Part shown: positions 8,210 to 15,881 of the stretch, one piece after another
Layout: each line of letters opens with the position of its first letter
How positions within the stretch are numbered: position 1 is the stretch's first letter
Assembly (NCBI RefSeq): GCF_010686655.1
Contig: NZ_JAAGVY010000032.1
Span: forward strand, 1-58,458
Direction of reading: 5' to 3'
Origin: Cryomorpha ignava
Lineage (GTDB): Bacteria > Bacteroidota > Bacteroidia > Flavobacteriales_D > Cryomorphaceae
Length of the DNA stretch: 58,458 nucleotides
Notes under the pieces: model-generated
The model's input: only the letters and a program-made list of their open reading frames with translations
Databases searched by the model: none
Told to the model about the DNA's origin: nothing
Position numbers and translations under genes: made by a program

Positions 8210-8638
8210 ATGCATAGTCTCAGCTATAGCGCAAATGAACCCTATCCGGATGCCAATGGATTTATCAATTTCGACGAAGACTTTGATAGTTTCGATTTAA
8301 ACGATGTTGCCGAGGGTAGCTTGGGGTATAAGAAAAGCGTGGATCACCAGAGCAGGAAATATTCAACTTGCTGGGTACCGAAACATCCCTGCGCAGCATA
8401 CGCGAATTGATAGAGAAGTTTATTCTGGAGAACCTACCCGTTTTTGAAGACGCCGATGAAGTTGAACCCGCCTTTGACCAATACTGGAGCGAAGAACAGC
8501 AGAAGGCGTTTAAGAAGTTGGTAACAGAAGAAAACCTATCTCCCGAGCGAACAGAAAAACTGATTGAAGATTATCTCTTTGCCGAGCGGGAGCCTATGCG
8601 CGATCAGGTATTGGAATTGATTGAAGGCGGCCACCCAA
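8210..8638 (+). pseudogene. Truncated type I restriction subunit hsdR, C-terminal fragment
   Basis: Two adjacent frames read as one protein with a frameshift near 8345-8365. The first is rich in Asp and Phe (NGFINFDEDFDSFDLNDVAEG). The second reads SPEQEIFNLLG, ELIEKFILENLPVF, AFDQYWSEEQQKAF and EKLIEDYLFAEREPMRDQ, which matches the C-terminal EcoR124-type domain of HsdR. The match ends abruptly at 8638, where the first REP hairpin of the IS200-like element begins; the last HsdR residues are not visible on the far side of the element. The helicase and nuclease parts are absent. No hsdM or hsdS lies nearby. The locus is a decayed type I system. Confidence 0.65.
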
Positions 8639-9401
8639 GTGCCAGAGGCACGATCGTTATTTTAGCGGATGGTTTTAACCATCCGACAAAATGCAGAAAC
8701 AAAATACAAAGTGCCAGAGGCACGACCGTTATTGCCTGTTTCAACATCGCTTGTATTGAAAATCAATTCGTATATTGAAACCGATAACCAATAAATCGTT
8801 TTCTAATCATGGCCAATACCTATTCTCAACTTTTCATTCATGCCGTATTTGCGGTAAAGTATCGAAAATCAATATTAATTGATTCTGTTCGCCATAAGGC
8901 GTTGGCCATAATTGGACAACAAATCAAAGATGCAGATTGTACTCCACTTATTGTAAATGGTGTGGAGGATCATGTTCATTGCTTATTTAATATCCCGCCA
9001 AAATATGCTCCGTCAGATATTCTTCAGAAAGTGAAGGCCAAATCTTCCAAAGATTTCAATGATGAACGTTTATTTGATTCTCCTTTTAGATGGCAAGGTG
9101 GCTCGGGCTTATTTTCGCATTCTTATAGAGAAGTGGATGGAATATATCAATACATCAAAAATCAGGAAGAACATCACCGTAATGTCACCTTTCTGGAAGA
9201 ATTTCTGCTTCTTCTGAAAGATCAGAATATTGACTTTGATCCTGATTATCTTTTCGATCCGCTCGTTTGATATCATTACAAAAAAGAAGGTCGGGTGTTT
9301 TGGGTAAAAACGGTCGTACCTCTGGTACTTTAGGAATTGCTTAATGATTTCTATCCACGGAGTAAACTCCATGGCTAAAATAACGGTCGTGCCTCTGGCA
9401 C
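8639..9401 (+). mobile_element. IS200-like element framed by inverted REP-hairpin doublets
   Basis: The left end has REP hairpins GTGCC-AGA-GGCAC at 8639-8651 and 8711-8723 with a 20-nt hairpin at 8666-8685 between them. The right end mirrors this: GTACC-TCT-GGTAC at 9316-9328, a 20-nt hairpin at 9355-9374 (one mismatched pair) and GTGCC-TCT-GGCAC at 9389-9401. The distance from the outer REP edge to the inner hairpin is 27 nt at both ends. The Y1 transposase gene lies inside. The element sits in the hsdR remnant. IS200-family enzymes recognise such subterminal hairpins as single strands. Confidence 0.75.
8809..9270 (+). CDS. IS200/IS605-family Y1 transposase
   Basis: This 153-residue protein is the size of IS200 TnpA. 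It starts MANTYSQLFIHAVFAVKYRKS, carries the HUH metal motif as DHVHCLF near residues 48-54, and has the C-terminal helix with the expected Tyr in GIYQYIKNQEEHHR near residues 105-118. It ends FDPDYLFDPLV, as related Bacteroidota transposases do. The reaction is single-strand excision and joining through a phosphotyrosine, acting on hairpins at the element ends. No tnpB follows. The frame is intact, so the element could still be mobile. Confidence 0.88.
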   Translation: MANTYSQLFIHAVFAVKYRKSILIDSVRHKALAIIGQQIKDADCTPLIVNGVEDHVHCLFNIPPKYAPSDILQKVKAKSSKDFNDERLFDSPFRWQGGSGLFSHSYREVDGIYQYIKNQEEHHRNVTFLEEFLLLLKDQNIDFDPDYLFDPLV

Positions 9402-9458
9402 TACTATTTATATATCAATTTAATATGAAGCAGCTATTTCAACAATTCGATATATCGT

Positions 9459-9680
9459 ATGAAAGGGGGTCGTGTTAGCAGATTAGGACAAATATCTGTG
9501 AAGGAAAGTTTGGATTGGGCGGTAGATAAGGGGATTACGACTAAAGAAGCTCATGAGTCTGGCGTTTTAGACCATTACATGATTCGTGAATTTCCTAGGT
9601 TAAATAAAGGAAAATTACAAATATTAAGTGCTGATGGATACTTGGAAGAGAAAAAAGGTGTTACTAGCAAAAGGTTGTAA
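9459..9680 (+). CDS. Hypothetical protein (73 aa), possibly a fragment
   Basis: A 73-codon frame follows 58 bases after the IS200-like element. It contains ISVKESLDWAVDKGITTKEAH and LQILSADGYLEE, with a natural-looking mix of charged residues and a helix-turn-helix-like spacing, but I recognise no family. No clear promoter or partner gene was seen. Given its place beside broken genes it may be the remains of a longer protein. The stretch 9681-9941 that follows holds nothing recognisable. Confidence 0.35.
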   Translation: MKGGRVSRLGQISVKESLDWAVDKGITTKEAHESGVLDHYMIREFPRLNKGKLQILSADGYLEEKKGVTSKRL

Positions 9681-9941
9681 TAATTCGTTACTGGGGAGTG
9701 TTGTTAATATCGAATTCAATCTTCGCGATTTAAACAAGCACATCTGAAGAAATTAACATTGGAAGTTTTGTGTTATAACAACAATCAACATCAAAAATAT
9801 AACAGAAAGCAGGCTTCCAATTTTGATCTCATGATTAAATTTCTTCCCACCCAAAAAGCCACCTAAAGCTTGAGGCTTACAGCTCTCTTTCTACAGCGCA
9901 ACAATCTCGCTATCCAGCACTCGAAACTAGCAACTCAAGAC

Positions 9942-10862
9942 TCAAATCGGCAGCGAATACACCAACCGCAACTCCCCAATGGCTCCATCTTTAAAAACCG
10001 GATTCACAGGTTCTCCCCTATTGTCACCAATTTTAAAAATACTGATCTTTAAATCTACTTTTTCAGATTTATCGTATTGTTTGTAAGTCCGTGCCAGCGC
10101 ATACCCAACTCGTCCCTCAAGAAAAATATTCCCTGCAAGATTCCATTTCGCGAAAAGCGCCAGATCAACGCTTGTCCTCTCCATATAATCGGTATTGTAA
10201 AATGGGTCGCTTAAAGCGTAGCTGGTTACTAACCCGAATAAGCTAAAACCGGTTGTTAATCGATCGGTAAGCTCATAATTCACTTTACCGTAAATGGGGA
10301 TAAGACCGGTAATGCTCCAACGTGGCGCAAATTTCCAATTTATATCAATGAGTGGCACAAGCAAGGGGCCGGACATTTCGTGATTGTACAAAACCCCGAA
10401 GCGCATGAGCAGGTTTTCGCCAAACTTATTTTCAAAAAGACCCACCGCACCAAACTGCCACGCGTCGCTACCCGGATTCACAAAATCGCTCATAAACCGC
10501 GGAACGAAAAGCAATTGAACAGCCTGCTTATCATCTATGCGCTGAACGATTCCGGTTTGAAACACCAGGCCGTGCAGATTTATAGGGTTCATAACCTCTG
10601 CCGGCAAGCCAAGGCCATTGGAAACCTTAGAGTAGGTATACGTGAAATTGGAATACCAAATTGTTTTATCACTAAAAACAATAGGGATTTTCAGGTTGAC
10701 AAGCCCGCCCGATTCTCTGGCTTTATTCTTTAATGCAGGATCGTAATCAGATGGTAAACCAAGCCTTCCGGAAATGGTAATAAGATCAATCGAATTTTGG
10801 CTCATTACGGGTATCGCCGAAAGCAAACCAGCAAAAACCAATACAATAAACCTCATAACCAT
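9942..10862 (-). CDS. Predicted outer-membrane beta-barrel protein (DUF6268-like)
   Basis: The 306-residue protein has a signal peptide (MVMRFIVLVFAGLLSAIPVMSQ; the true start may be the second Met) and then alternating hydrophobic strands with aromatic girdles (WYSNFTYTYSKV, LLFVPRFMSDFV, WSITGLIPIYGKVNYELT, LVTSYALS), as expected for a transmembrane barrel. The C-terminus LRLVYSLPI ends in a typical barrel strand. The overall pattern fits the DUF6268 outer-membrane family. It lies 18 bases downstream of the NlpE/META lipoprotein gene on the same strand and is probably co-transcribed with it. The substrate is unknown. Confidence 0.7.
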   Translation of the reverse strand: MVMRFIVLVFAGLLSAIPVMSQNSIDLITISGRLGLPSDYDPALKNKARESGGLVNLKIPIVFSDKTIWYSNFTYTYSKVSNGLGLPAEVMNPINLHGLVFQTGIVQRIDDKQAVQLLFVPRFMSDFVNPGSDAWQFGAVGLFENKFGENLLMRFGVLYNHEMSGPLLVPLIDINWKFAPRWSITGLIPIYGKVNYELTDRLTTGFSLFGLVTSYALSDPFYNTDYMERTSVDLALFAKWNLAGNIFLEGRVGYALARTYKQYDKSEKVDLKISIFKIGDNRGEPVNPVFKDGAIGELRLVYSLPI

Positions 10863-10880
10863 ATGCTCAAACAGTTGCGT

Positions 10881-11666
10881 TTATTTATCAACTGCTTTAA
10901 AAACAGCTAATGGCGCCATACGTGCTTTATTCAAAGACAAAATGCCGTTTTGCACAGTATAATTATCTGTCACTCCAAAAATTTCATTCAGTCTTTGCTC
11001 GGCACTCATACCGGGGCAGGCTATCATTGTAACTCCCATTTGGCCAAACGAAATACGCATTCCGCTCTCCAGTGCATAAGTACCAAAGAAATTATTGCAA
11101 CCCAGGTTTCCGCTTACGCGACCTTCGGAACTATTGAGAATGAAATAAGCTTTTGAATCAGTATCACCATCGGTTACTTTTACTCCGTCAATTTCTGTGA
11201 GCTCCCAGGTTATGTTTTCTATCTTACTATCTGCGAAAGCTTTAGAAAGTCTGTATTTTTCAGCAATATCACCTGTAATTTCTTTTCCCGACTGATCGAG
11301 AGCAATGAGCACATTCTCGCCTACTTTATACTTCTGATTATCTGCACCAAGAGTAATACTTCCACCATCTTCACTCCATGTATATTCTCCCGACTCTTCA
11401 ATCGGGTCAGCACCTTTGCCCACATTGGTTTGGCGTTTGGCGTATGAATTATCCTCCGAAAGGTAAATTATGGTTTCAATGCCATCGCAATCGGCGCAAG
11501 GTAGCACGCCTGTATAGCGACCTGCCCAATCGAGTGAAGTCTTGCTGTTGTGCATATCAGGCACATTTTCAGAATCGGTAGATTGGCCTTTCATCTCATT
11601 TTTTTCGGAATTGTTGGCGCATGATAGCATCATCAAAAAAGGAATAGCAAGGAACAGCATTCTCAT
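10881..11666 (-). CDS. NlpE-like and META-domain lipoprotein
   Basis: The 261-residue protein begins with a lipoprotein signal (FLMMLSCANNSEK; lipobox Cys at residue 16). Residues about 48-110 form an NlpE-like domain (GRYTGVLPCADCDGIETIIYL with the CxxC pair and YTWSEDGGSI). Residues about 150-255 form a META/HslJ-type domain (WELTEIDGVKV, GRVSGNLGCNNFFGTY, ACPGMSAEQRLNEIF). NlpE proteins sense envelope or surface stress and HslJ-like domains are linked to heat or drug stress, so an envelope-stress role is likely but not shown. The combination is frequent in Bacteroidota. The outer-membrane barrel gene follows after 18 bases. Confidence 0.85.
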   Translation of the reverse strand: MRMLFLAIPFLMMLSCANNSEKNEMKGQSTDSENVPDMHNSKTSLDWAGRYTGVLPCADCDGIETIIYLSEDNSYAKRQTNVGKGADPIEESGEYTWSEDGGSITLGADNQKYKVGENVLIALDQSGKEITGDIAEKYRLSKAFADSKIENITWELTEIDGVKVTDGDTDSKAYFILNSSEGRVSGNLGCNNFFGTYALESGMRISFGQMGVTMIACPGMSAEQRLNEIFGVTDNYTVQNGILSLNKARMAPLAVFKAVDK

Positions 11667-11691
11667 AATTTTTTTGGTTTTTGGGTTCTCA

Positions 11692-11699
11692 CAAAGGTA
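11692..11699 (-). promoter_or_regulatory. Possible -7 element of the lipoprotein gene
   Basis: On the minus strand TACCTTTG matches the Bacteroidota -7 consensus TAnnTTTG and lies about 26 bases before the ATG at 11666. The -33 region is weak (no clean TTG at about 19 nt), so this is tentative. Confidence 0.3.
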
Positions 11700-11754
11700 G
11701 AAAATCAGGTAGTTAAAGGTGAACCTCTAAAAATGAATTAAAAGTATTGATGTT

Positions 11755-12636
11755 TTAGAATGTATCGGGTTCAACATGTATGTGCACATCGGCAATTTCC
11801 GGAATTTGAGTACATAAAGTATCTTTTACAATATGGGCGAGCTCATGACCATCGCGCACAGTAATATCGCCATTCACCACAAGGTGAAGGTCAACATTAA
11901 AAACCATTCCATTCTTTCGAACAAAGCATTTTTCGGTTGCTTCCACTCCGGATATGTTCTCTGAAATAATCCGAATTTGCTCAACCAGATCATCGTATTT
12001 ATGCTCATCCATCACCTCACTTAAGGCAGGTCTGAAAATAAGGTAAGCATTGTAAATAATAAATCCCGATGCCAATAGTGCAGCCCAATCGTCGGCTGCT
12101 TCGTATCCATCGCCCATTAAAAGCGCTATTGAGATACCTACAAATGCCAGTAGCGAGGTAATGGCATCGCTGCGGTGATGCCATGCATCAGCCTTGAGCG
12201 AAGTGCTTTTTAACTGTTCTCCTTTTTTACTTACAAATCTATAAGACAGCCCCTTAATTAGCACTACAATAAGTAATACTACGAGCGTAAATGGCTCGGG
12301 TGATGCATGGGGTGTTTGAATATTTTTTATACTCTGTATGGCAATTATTCCGGCCGATACGATGAGAAAAGCAACCACAAAAAAGGTAACTACAGCCTCT
12401 GCTTTTCCGTGGCCGTAGGGATGATTTTCGTCTGCAGGGCGCGTGGAGTATTTTAAGCCTACCACCACGAGCAACGATGAAAATACATCGGTGGTAGATT
12501 CTATGGCATCGGCAACTAACGCGTAAGAGTTCCCCAAAACCCCGGTAATTCCTTTGGCGAGTGCCAGGATAATATTTCCGAAAATGCTGAACCACGCTGT
12601 TTTCAGCGCCAGCTGACGCTTTGATTTTTCAATCAT
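11755..12636 (-). CDS. Cation diffusion facilitator (CDF) metal exporter
   Basis: The 293-residue protein has the CDF layout: N-terminal membrane helices (residues about 10-200) and a cytoplasmic C-terminal domain (about 205-293). Diagnostic motifs are ALVADAIESTTDVFSSL in helix II, ENHPYGHGKAEAV in the loop before helix III, and LKADAWHHRSDAITS in helix V, with the His and Asp metal ligands in place. The C-terminal domain has HLVVNGDITVRDGHELAHIVKD and ends with DVHIHVEPDTF. Such proteins export Zn, Fe, Co or Mn by proton exchange; the helix II site is unusual in having E-S-T-T-D, and the metal cannot be called. It is monocistronic and divergent from the MscS gene. Confidence 0.9.
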   Translation of the reverse strand: MIEKSKRQLALKTAWFSIFGNIILALAKGITGVLGNSYALVADAIESTTDVFSSLLVVVGLKYSTRPADENHPYGHGKAEAVVTFFVVAFLIVSAGIIAIQSIKNIQTPHASPEPFTLVVLLIVVLIKGLSYRFVSKKGEQLKSTSLKADAWHHRSDAITSLLAFVGISIALLMGDGYEAADDWAALLASGFIIYNAYLIFRPALSEVMDEHKYDDLVEQIRIISENISGVEATEKCFVRKNGMVFNVDLHLVVNGDITVRDGHELAHIVKDTLCTQIPEIADVHIHVEPDTF

Positions 12637-12744
12637 TCAATTCTATTCTTGAATACAAAGATGCCAATACCCATTGCAATACCGGTAAATGATTGAAAAA
12701 AGAAATAACTTTATGACTTTTATGAGAAATTGAATCCTTATTAA

Positions 12745-13602
12745 ATGAAAAACGCACTAAATGAACTTTGGCAGGCCTTTGCTTCAAACGCGCCCCGCCT
12801 GCTTATAGCAGCTGTTATTTTCCTTATTTTCTATATTATAGGGTCGTTGCTTAGGCGCTTTTTCAAGAGGGGCGTTATAAAGAATCTGAATAACAGCATA
12901 GTTGCCACTTTTAGCGGAGAAGTTCTCTTCTGGCTATCGCTAATTATTGGATCGCTTGTTGCGGCGAGGGCTCTGGGCTTTACCAATATTGCAGGCAGCA
13001 TTCTTGCCGGTGCGGGTATTTCTGCCATAATTTTTGGATTTGCCTTTAAGGATATACTTGAAAATTTTCTGGCCGGCTTTATTATCGCCGTTCAAAAACC
13101 ATTTAAGGTAGGCGATATCATTGAGGTAAGTTCATATAAAGGTCCCGTAAGGGCTTTAGAGTTGCGCAGCACGCTTATGCGCCTCGCTGATGGGCGCGAT
13201 ATCTGGATACCAAATTCATTCATTGTAAAAGGAATTTTAACAAATTATACCCGCGATGGACTTTTACGCCATGAATTTATAATAGGAATCGATATGGATA
13301 ATGATGTAGATAAGGCGCGAAACATAATTCTTGATTATATAGATACGGTAAGCGATGTATTGAAAAATCCTGCTCCCAATGTACTTGTTGATGAAATAAC
13401 CGGAAGCGGCGTAAACATTAAGATTCTCTTTTGGATTTTTCAGAAAACCAGCGTAAAATCTGATCCTGAAGCGCGCGGAGAAAGCATAAAATCTCACGTT
13501 ATGCGCGGCACCAAAGATATGCTTCTCGCGAATGGATTTGGATTGCTTACTTCGGTAATTATTGAGCAAAAAAATAAGGATGCAAATGAATTGCATCCTT
13601 AA
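12745..13602 (+). CDS. Small-conductance mechanosensitive channel (MscS family)
   Basis: The 285-residue protein has three membrane segments (about residues 17-37, 57-78 and 85-115) followed by the MscS beta domain (FKVGDIIEVSSYKGPVRALELRSTLMR, residues about 125-155) and an alpha-beta C-terminal domain. The pore-lining third helix is Gly/Ala rich (SILAGAGISAIIFGFAFKD), and the sequence then reads IWIPNSFIVKG, typical of MscS. It opens under membrane tension to release solutes at hypo-osmotic shock. The last codons overlap a long inverted repeat that serves as terminator for the convergent helicase gene. Confidence 0.88.
   Translation: MKNALNELWQAFASNAPRLLIAAVIFLIFYIIGSLLRRFFKRGVIKNLNNSIVATFSGEVLFWLSLIIGSLVAARALGFTNIAGSILAGAGISAIIFGFAFKDILENFLAGFIIAVQKPFKVGDIIEVSSYKGPVRALELRSTLMRLADGRDIWIPNSFIVKGILTNYTRDGLLRHEFIIGIDMDNDVDKARNIILDYIDTVSDVLKNPAPNVLVDEITGSGVNIKILFWIFQKTSVKSDPEARGESIKSHVMRGTKDMLLANGFGLLTSVIIEQKNKDANELHP
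13568..13600 (-). terminator. Terminator hairpin of the helicase gene, inside the mscS 3' end
   Basis: A perfect inverted repeat (AAGGATGCAA, 5-nt loop, TTGCATCCTT; 13576-13600) is followed on the minus strand by a run of seven T. It lies 29 bases past the helicase stop and inside the last eight codons of mscS, so the coding sequence and the terminator share the same bases. Confidence 0.75.
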
Positions 13603-13628
13603 ATAAGATTATTCTGTAAGTTTTTAAA

Positions 13629-15548
13629 TTACTTTTTGCGGCCTTTATAACCAGTCTTAGACTTCCCGCCTTTAAAACTTCCTTTTTTCTTGTCGTATTT
13701 ATCTCCTCCAGATTTACGGTCGCTGTAGCCACCGCCACCGCCAGATCTGCTTTTTCCAAATCCTGCACCACCATCACTGCTTCGCGACGAACCACCTTTT
13801 GAAGGCCGTCCAACTTTTCCGAGAGGCTTATCGCTTAACTCTACTCTAAGTTGCTTAGCACCAAATTGCATTCCTTCAAGAGAAACAGCCACATTAGACG
13901 CGTGTTCAGAGTCAATATCAATTGCAGAGTTTTCACGATCGATTTCAATTTTACCGAAGTTGATTGAACTATTGTTCATCACTTCGTTAATCATTCCCAT
14001 CAATCTTCCGGGATTGAGGTTTTGCTCAGAACCTATGTTGAAATCAACACGAGTAAAGCTTTTTCCACCATCGTCGTCTCTTCTGGTTCGCTCTCTTCTT
14101 CCACCGCCATCATCGTCATCTCTTCTAATACGCTCTCTTCTTCCGCCACCATCATCGCCAGAATCTCGACGCTCGCGTCTATTACCACGCTCTGGTCTGT
14201 CGCTATCTCCACCTTTTGCAGAAATATTTATATCGGTGCTCGCTGCAGATTCGCCTGCAAGAGCCTGTACATACGCCCATTTCGTGAATTGATCAATAAG
14301 GTCTTCGCGGGTCATTCCTTCCATCATTAAATAGACTTCGGTAAGGATTGAATCAACTGCTTTGCCTTTCACTTTAGCATTGACCATTTCTTCTGCAAGA
14401 GCAACTACTTTTTTGCGGCCTATTTCGTCCATTGTAGGCACTTGCTTCACCTGAAACGATTTGCCAGTCATTTTTTCAAGCTCGCGGATCTTGTTTTTCT
14501 GCCTTCCGTGAATAATGGAAACAGCAATTCCACTTTTTCCTGCGCGCCCGGTACGTCCACTTCTGTGTACATACACTTCGGGATCATCTGGAAGCTGAAA
14601 GTTTATAACGTGTGTAAGGTCGTCGATATCAATACCACGCGCAGCAACATCTGTAGCAATAAGCAATTTAAGCTGACCTTTTCTGAATCGGCCCATTACA
14701 TGATCGCGTTGTTGTTGCGAAAGTGCTCCACTTATAGCTTCGGCAGGATAGCCCATGCTTATAAGTTTTGACGATACATCTGTAGTTTCCTGACGCGTAC
14801 GGCAAAAAACAACACCGTAAAATTCGTCGTGAACGGCAACTATTCGGCGCAATGCTTCAAACCGATCTCTGGCTTGAACAACATAATATTCGTGAGAAAC
14901 GTTTGCAGCTCCTTCATTTCGCTTACCAACTGCAATGCGTTGCGCATCTTTCATATATCGCTTAGAGATAGACTCTACGCGAGGTGGCATTGTAGCCGAA
15001 AATAGCCAGGTAGCTTTTTCCGATGGCGTTTTATTAAAAATGATTTCCAAATCATCTTTAAATCCCATATTGAGCATTTCGTCGGCCTCGTCGAGAATAA
15101 ACCACTCGATATTAGCCAAATCTAATGCTCCGCGTTTAATCATGTCAATAACACGACCCGGAGTTCCAACTACAATCTGGCTTCCCTTATTGAGTTGACG
15201 TTCCTGAGTATGTATAGGAGCACCTCCGTAAATCGCTGTTACAGCAATTTTGGGAAGATATTTCATATAGTTTTCAAAGTCTTTGGTGATTTGCAAACAG
15301 AGTTCGCGCGTAGGACAAAGCACAAGCGCTTGCGTTTTTTTATTCGACGCATCTATTCTGTGTATAAGTGGCAGACCAAATGCTGCTGTTTTACCCGTAC
15401 CCGTTTGAGCAAGAGCAATAAGATTTGTAGGCGGTTCGTGCAGCAGCGGCAGGGTTTCGGCCTGTACGGGGGTAGGATTCTCAAACCCCATATCTGCGAC
15501 AGCGCGCAATATTTCAGGCTTTAAACCCGATTCTTCAAAAGTGATCAT
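13629..15548 (-). CDS. deaD: DEAD-box ATP-dependent RNA helicase with DbpA-like RNA-binding domain
   Basis: The 639-residue protein contains all core helicase motifs: Q motif region, LALAQTGTGKTAA (motif I), PTREL (Ia), ILDEADEMLNMGF (II), FSATMPP (III), ATDVAARGIDI (V) and HRSGRTGRAGKSG (VI). Residues about 440-490 hold an Arg/Asp/Gly-rich linker with repeated RRERxRRDDDDGG units. Residues about 495-570 form a DbpA-type RNA-binding domain (RVDFNIGSEQNLNPGRL). The tail is Gly/Ser/Lys rich. Enzymes of this type (CsdA/DeaD) unwind rRNA and mRNA structure in ribosome assembly and in the cold. A promoter and a structured leader of about 100 bases precede it, in line with cold control. The exact orthology is inferred. 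Confidence 0.92.
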   Translation of the reverse strand: MITFEESGLKPEILRAVADMGFENPTPVQAETLPLLHEPPTNLIALAQTGTGKTAAFGLPLIHRIDASNKKTQALVLCPTRELCLQITKDFENYMKYLPKIAVTAIYGGAPIHTQERQLNKGSQIVVGTPGRVIDMIKRGALDLANIEWFILDEADEMLNMGFKDDLEIIFNKTPSEKATWLFSATMPPRVESISKRYMKDAQRIAVGKRNEGAANVSHEYYVVQARDRFEALRRIVAVHDEFYGVVFCRTRQETTDVSSKLISMGYPAEAISGALSQQQRDHVMGRFRKGQLKLLIATDVAARGIDIDDLTHVINFQLPDDPEVYVHRSGRTGRAGKSGIAVSIIHGRQKNKIRELEKMTGKSFQVKQVPTMDEIGRKKVVALAEEMVNAKVKGKAVDSILTEVYLMMEGMTREDLIDQFTKWAYVQALAGESAASTDINISAKGGDSDRPERGNRRERRDSGDDGGGRRERIRRDDDDGGGRRERTRRDDDGGKSFTRVDFNIGSEQNLNPGRLMGMINEVMNNSSINFGKIEIDRENSAIDIDSEHASNVAVSLEGMQFGAKQLRVELSDKPLGKVGRPSKGGSSRSSDGGAGFGKSRSGGGGGYSDRKSGGDKYDKKKGSFKGGKSKTGYKGRKK

Positions 15549-15605
15549 AAAAATTTTTGTTGGAACACCCGAAAATCGAACTGTAGAAAAAGGAAATAGT
15601 GAATC

Positions 15606-15650
15606 AAGCGGATGTAATGATATTTAAGCGGCTGTTAAATATATCCGCTT
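15606..15650 (-). promoter_or_regulatory. Long stem-loop at the 5' end of the helicase leader
   Basis: The sequence forms AAGCGGAT, ATATTTAA paired with TTAAATAT, ATCCGCTT around a 7-nt loop, with a 6-nt bulge on one side: 16 base pairs in all. It lies right after the predicted start of transcription (about 15652) and some 60 bases before the ATG at 15548. A 5'-terminal stem could stabilise the mRNA or respond to temperature. Confidence 0.55.
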
Positions 15651-15658
15651 TTCGGCTG

Positions 15659-15688
15659 CAAATATACAGAATATAAATGATTTTACAA
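15659..15688 (-). promoter_or_regulatory. Bacteroidota-type promoter of the helicase gene
   Basis: On the minus strand TTG (15688-15686), a 19-nt spacer and TATATTTG (15666-15659) match the -33 TTG and -7 TAnnTTTG consensus of the Bacteroidota primary sigma factor. The predicted start near 15652 gives a leader of about 100 bases. Confidence 0.6.
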
Positions 15689-15711
15689 TATGGTGTTTCG
15701 TTTTTAGTTTA

Positions 15712-15877
15712 GTGTTGAGTATTGAGTATTATGTATTGCGTATTGCGTATTGAGTATTGCGTACTGCGTACTGCGTACTGCGTATTGAGTATATGGTTTT
15801 ATACTCACTAGTTCATTTATGGTATTGTCCGTTGCAAATTGTCCGTTGCAAATTGCCTATTGCAAATTGCTTATTGA
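15712..15877. repeat. Simple tandem repeats (ATTGCGT/ACTGCGT and TTGCAAATTG units)
   Basis: The gap between the helicase promoter and the T9SS gene holds about 80 bases of 8-9 bp units of the type TATTGCG/TATTGAG/TACTGCG and then, at 15824-15877, repeated TTGCAAATTG(T/C)C units. The word TTGCCTATTGCAAATTGC recurs in reverse in the 55.5-56.1 kb repeats. No gene is encoded here. Confidence 0.7.
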
Positions 15878-15881
15878 AAAA

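Noticed and set aside
8809-9270. IS605-type element with tnpB and guide RNA
   Set aside because: Only the Y1 transposase is present; no TnpB-like frame follows.
15712-15877. CRISPR or phage attachment array
   Set aside because: These are 8-10 base simple repeats without spacers or integrase.
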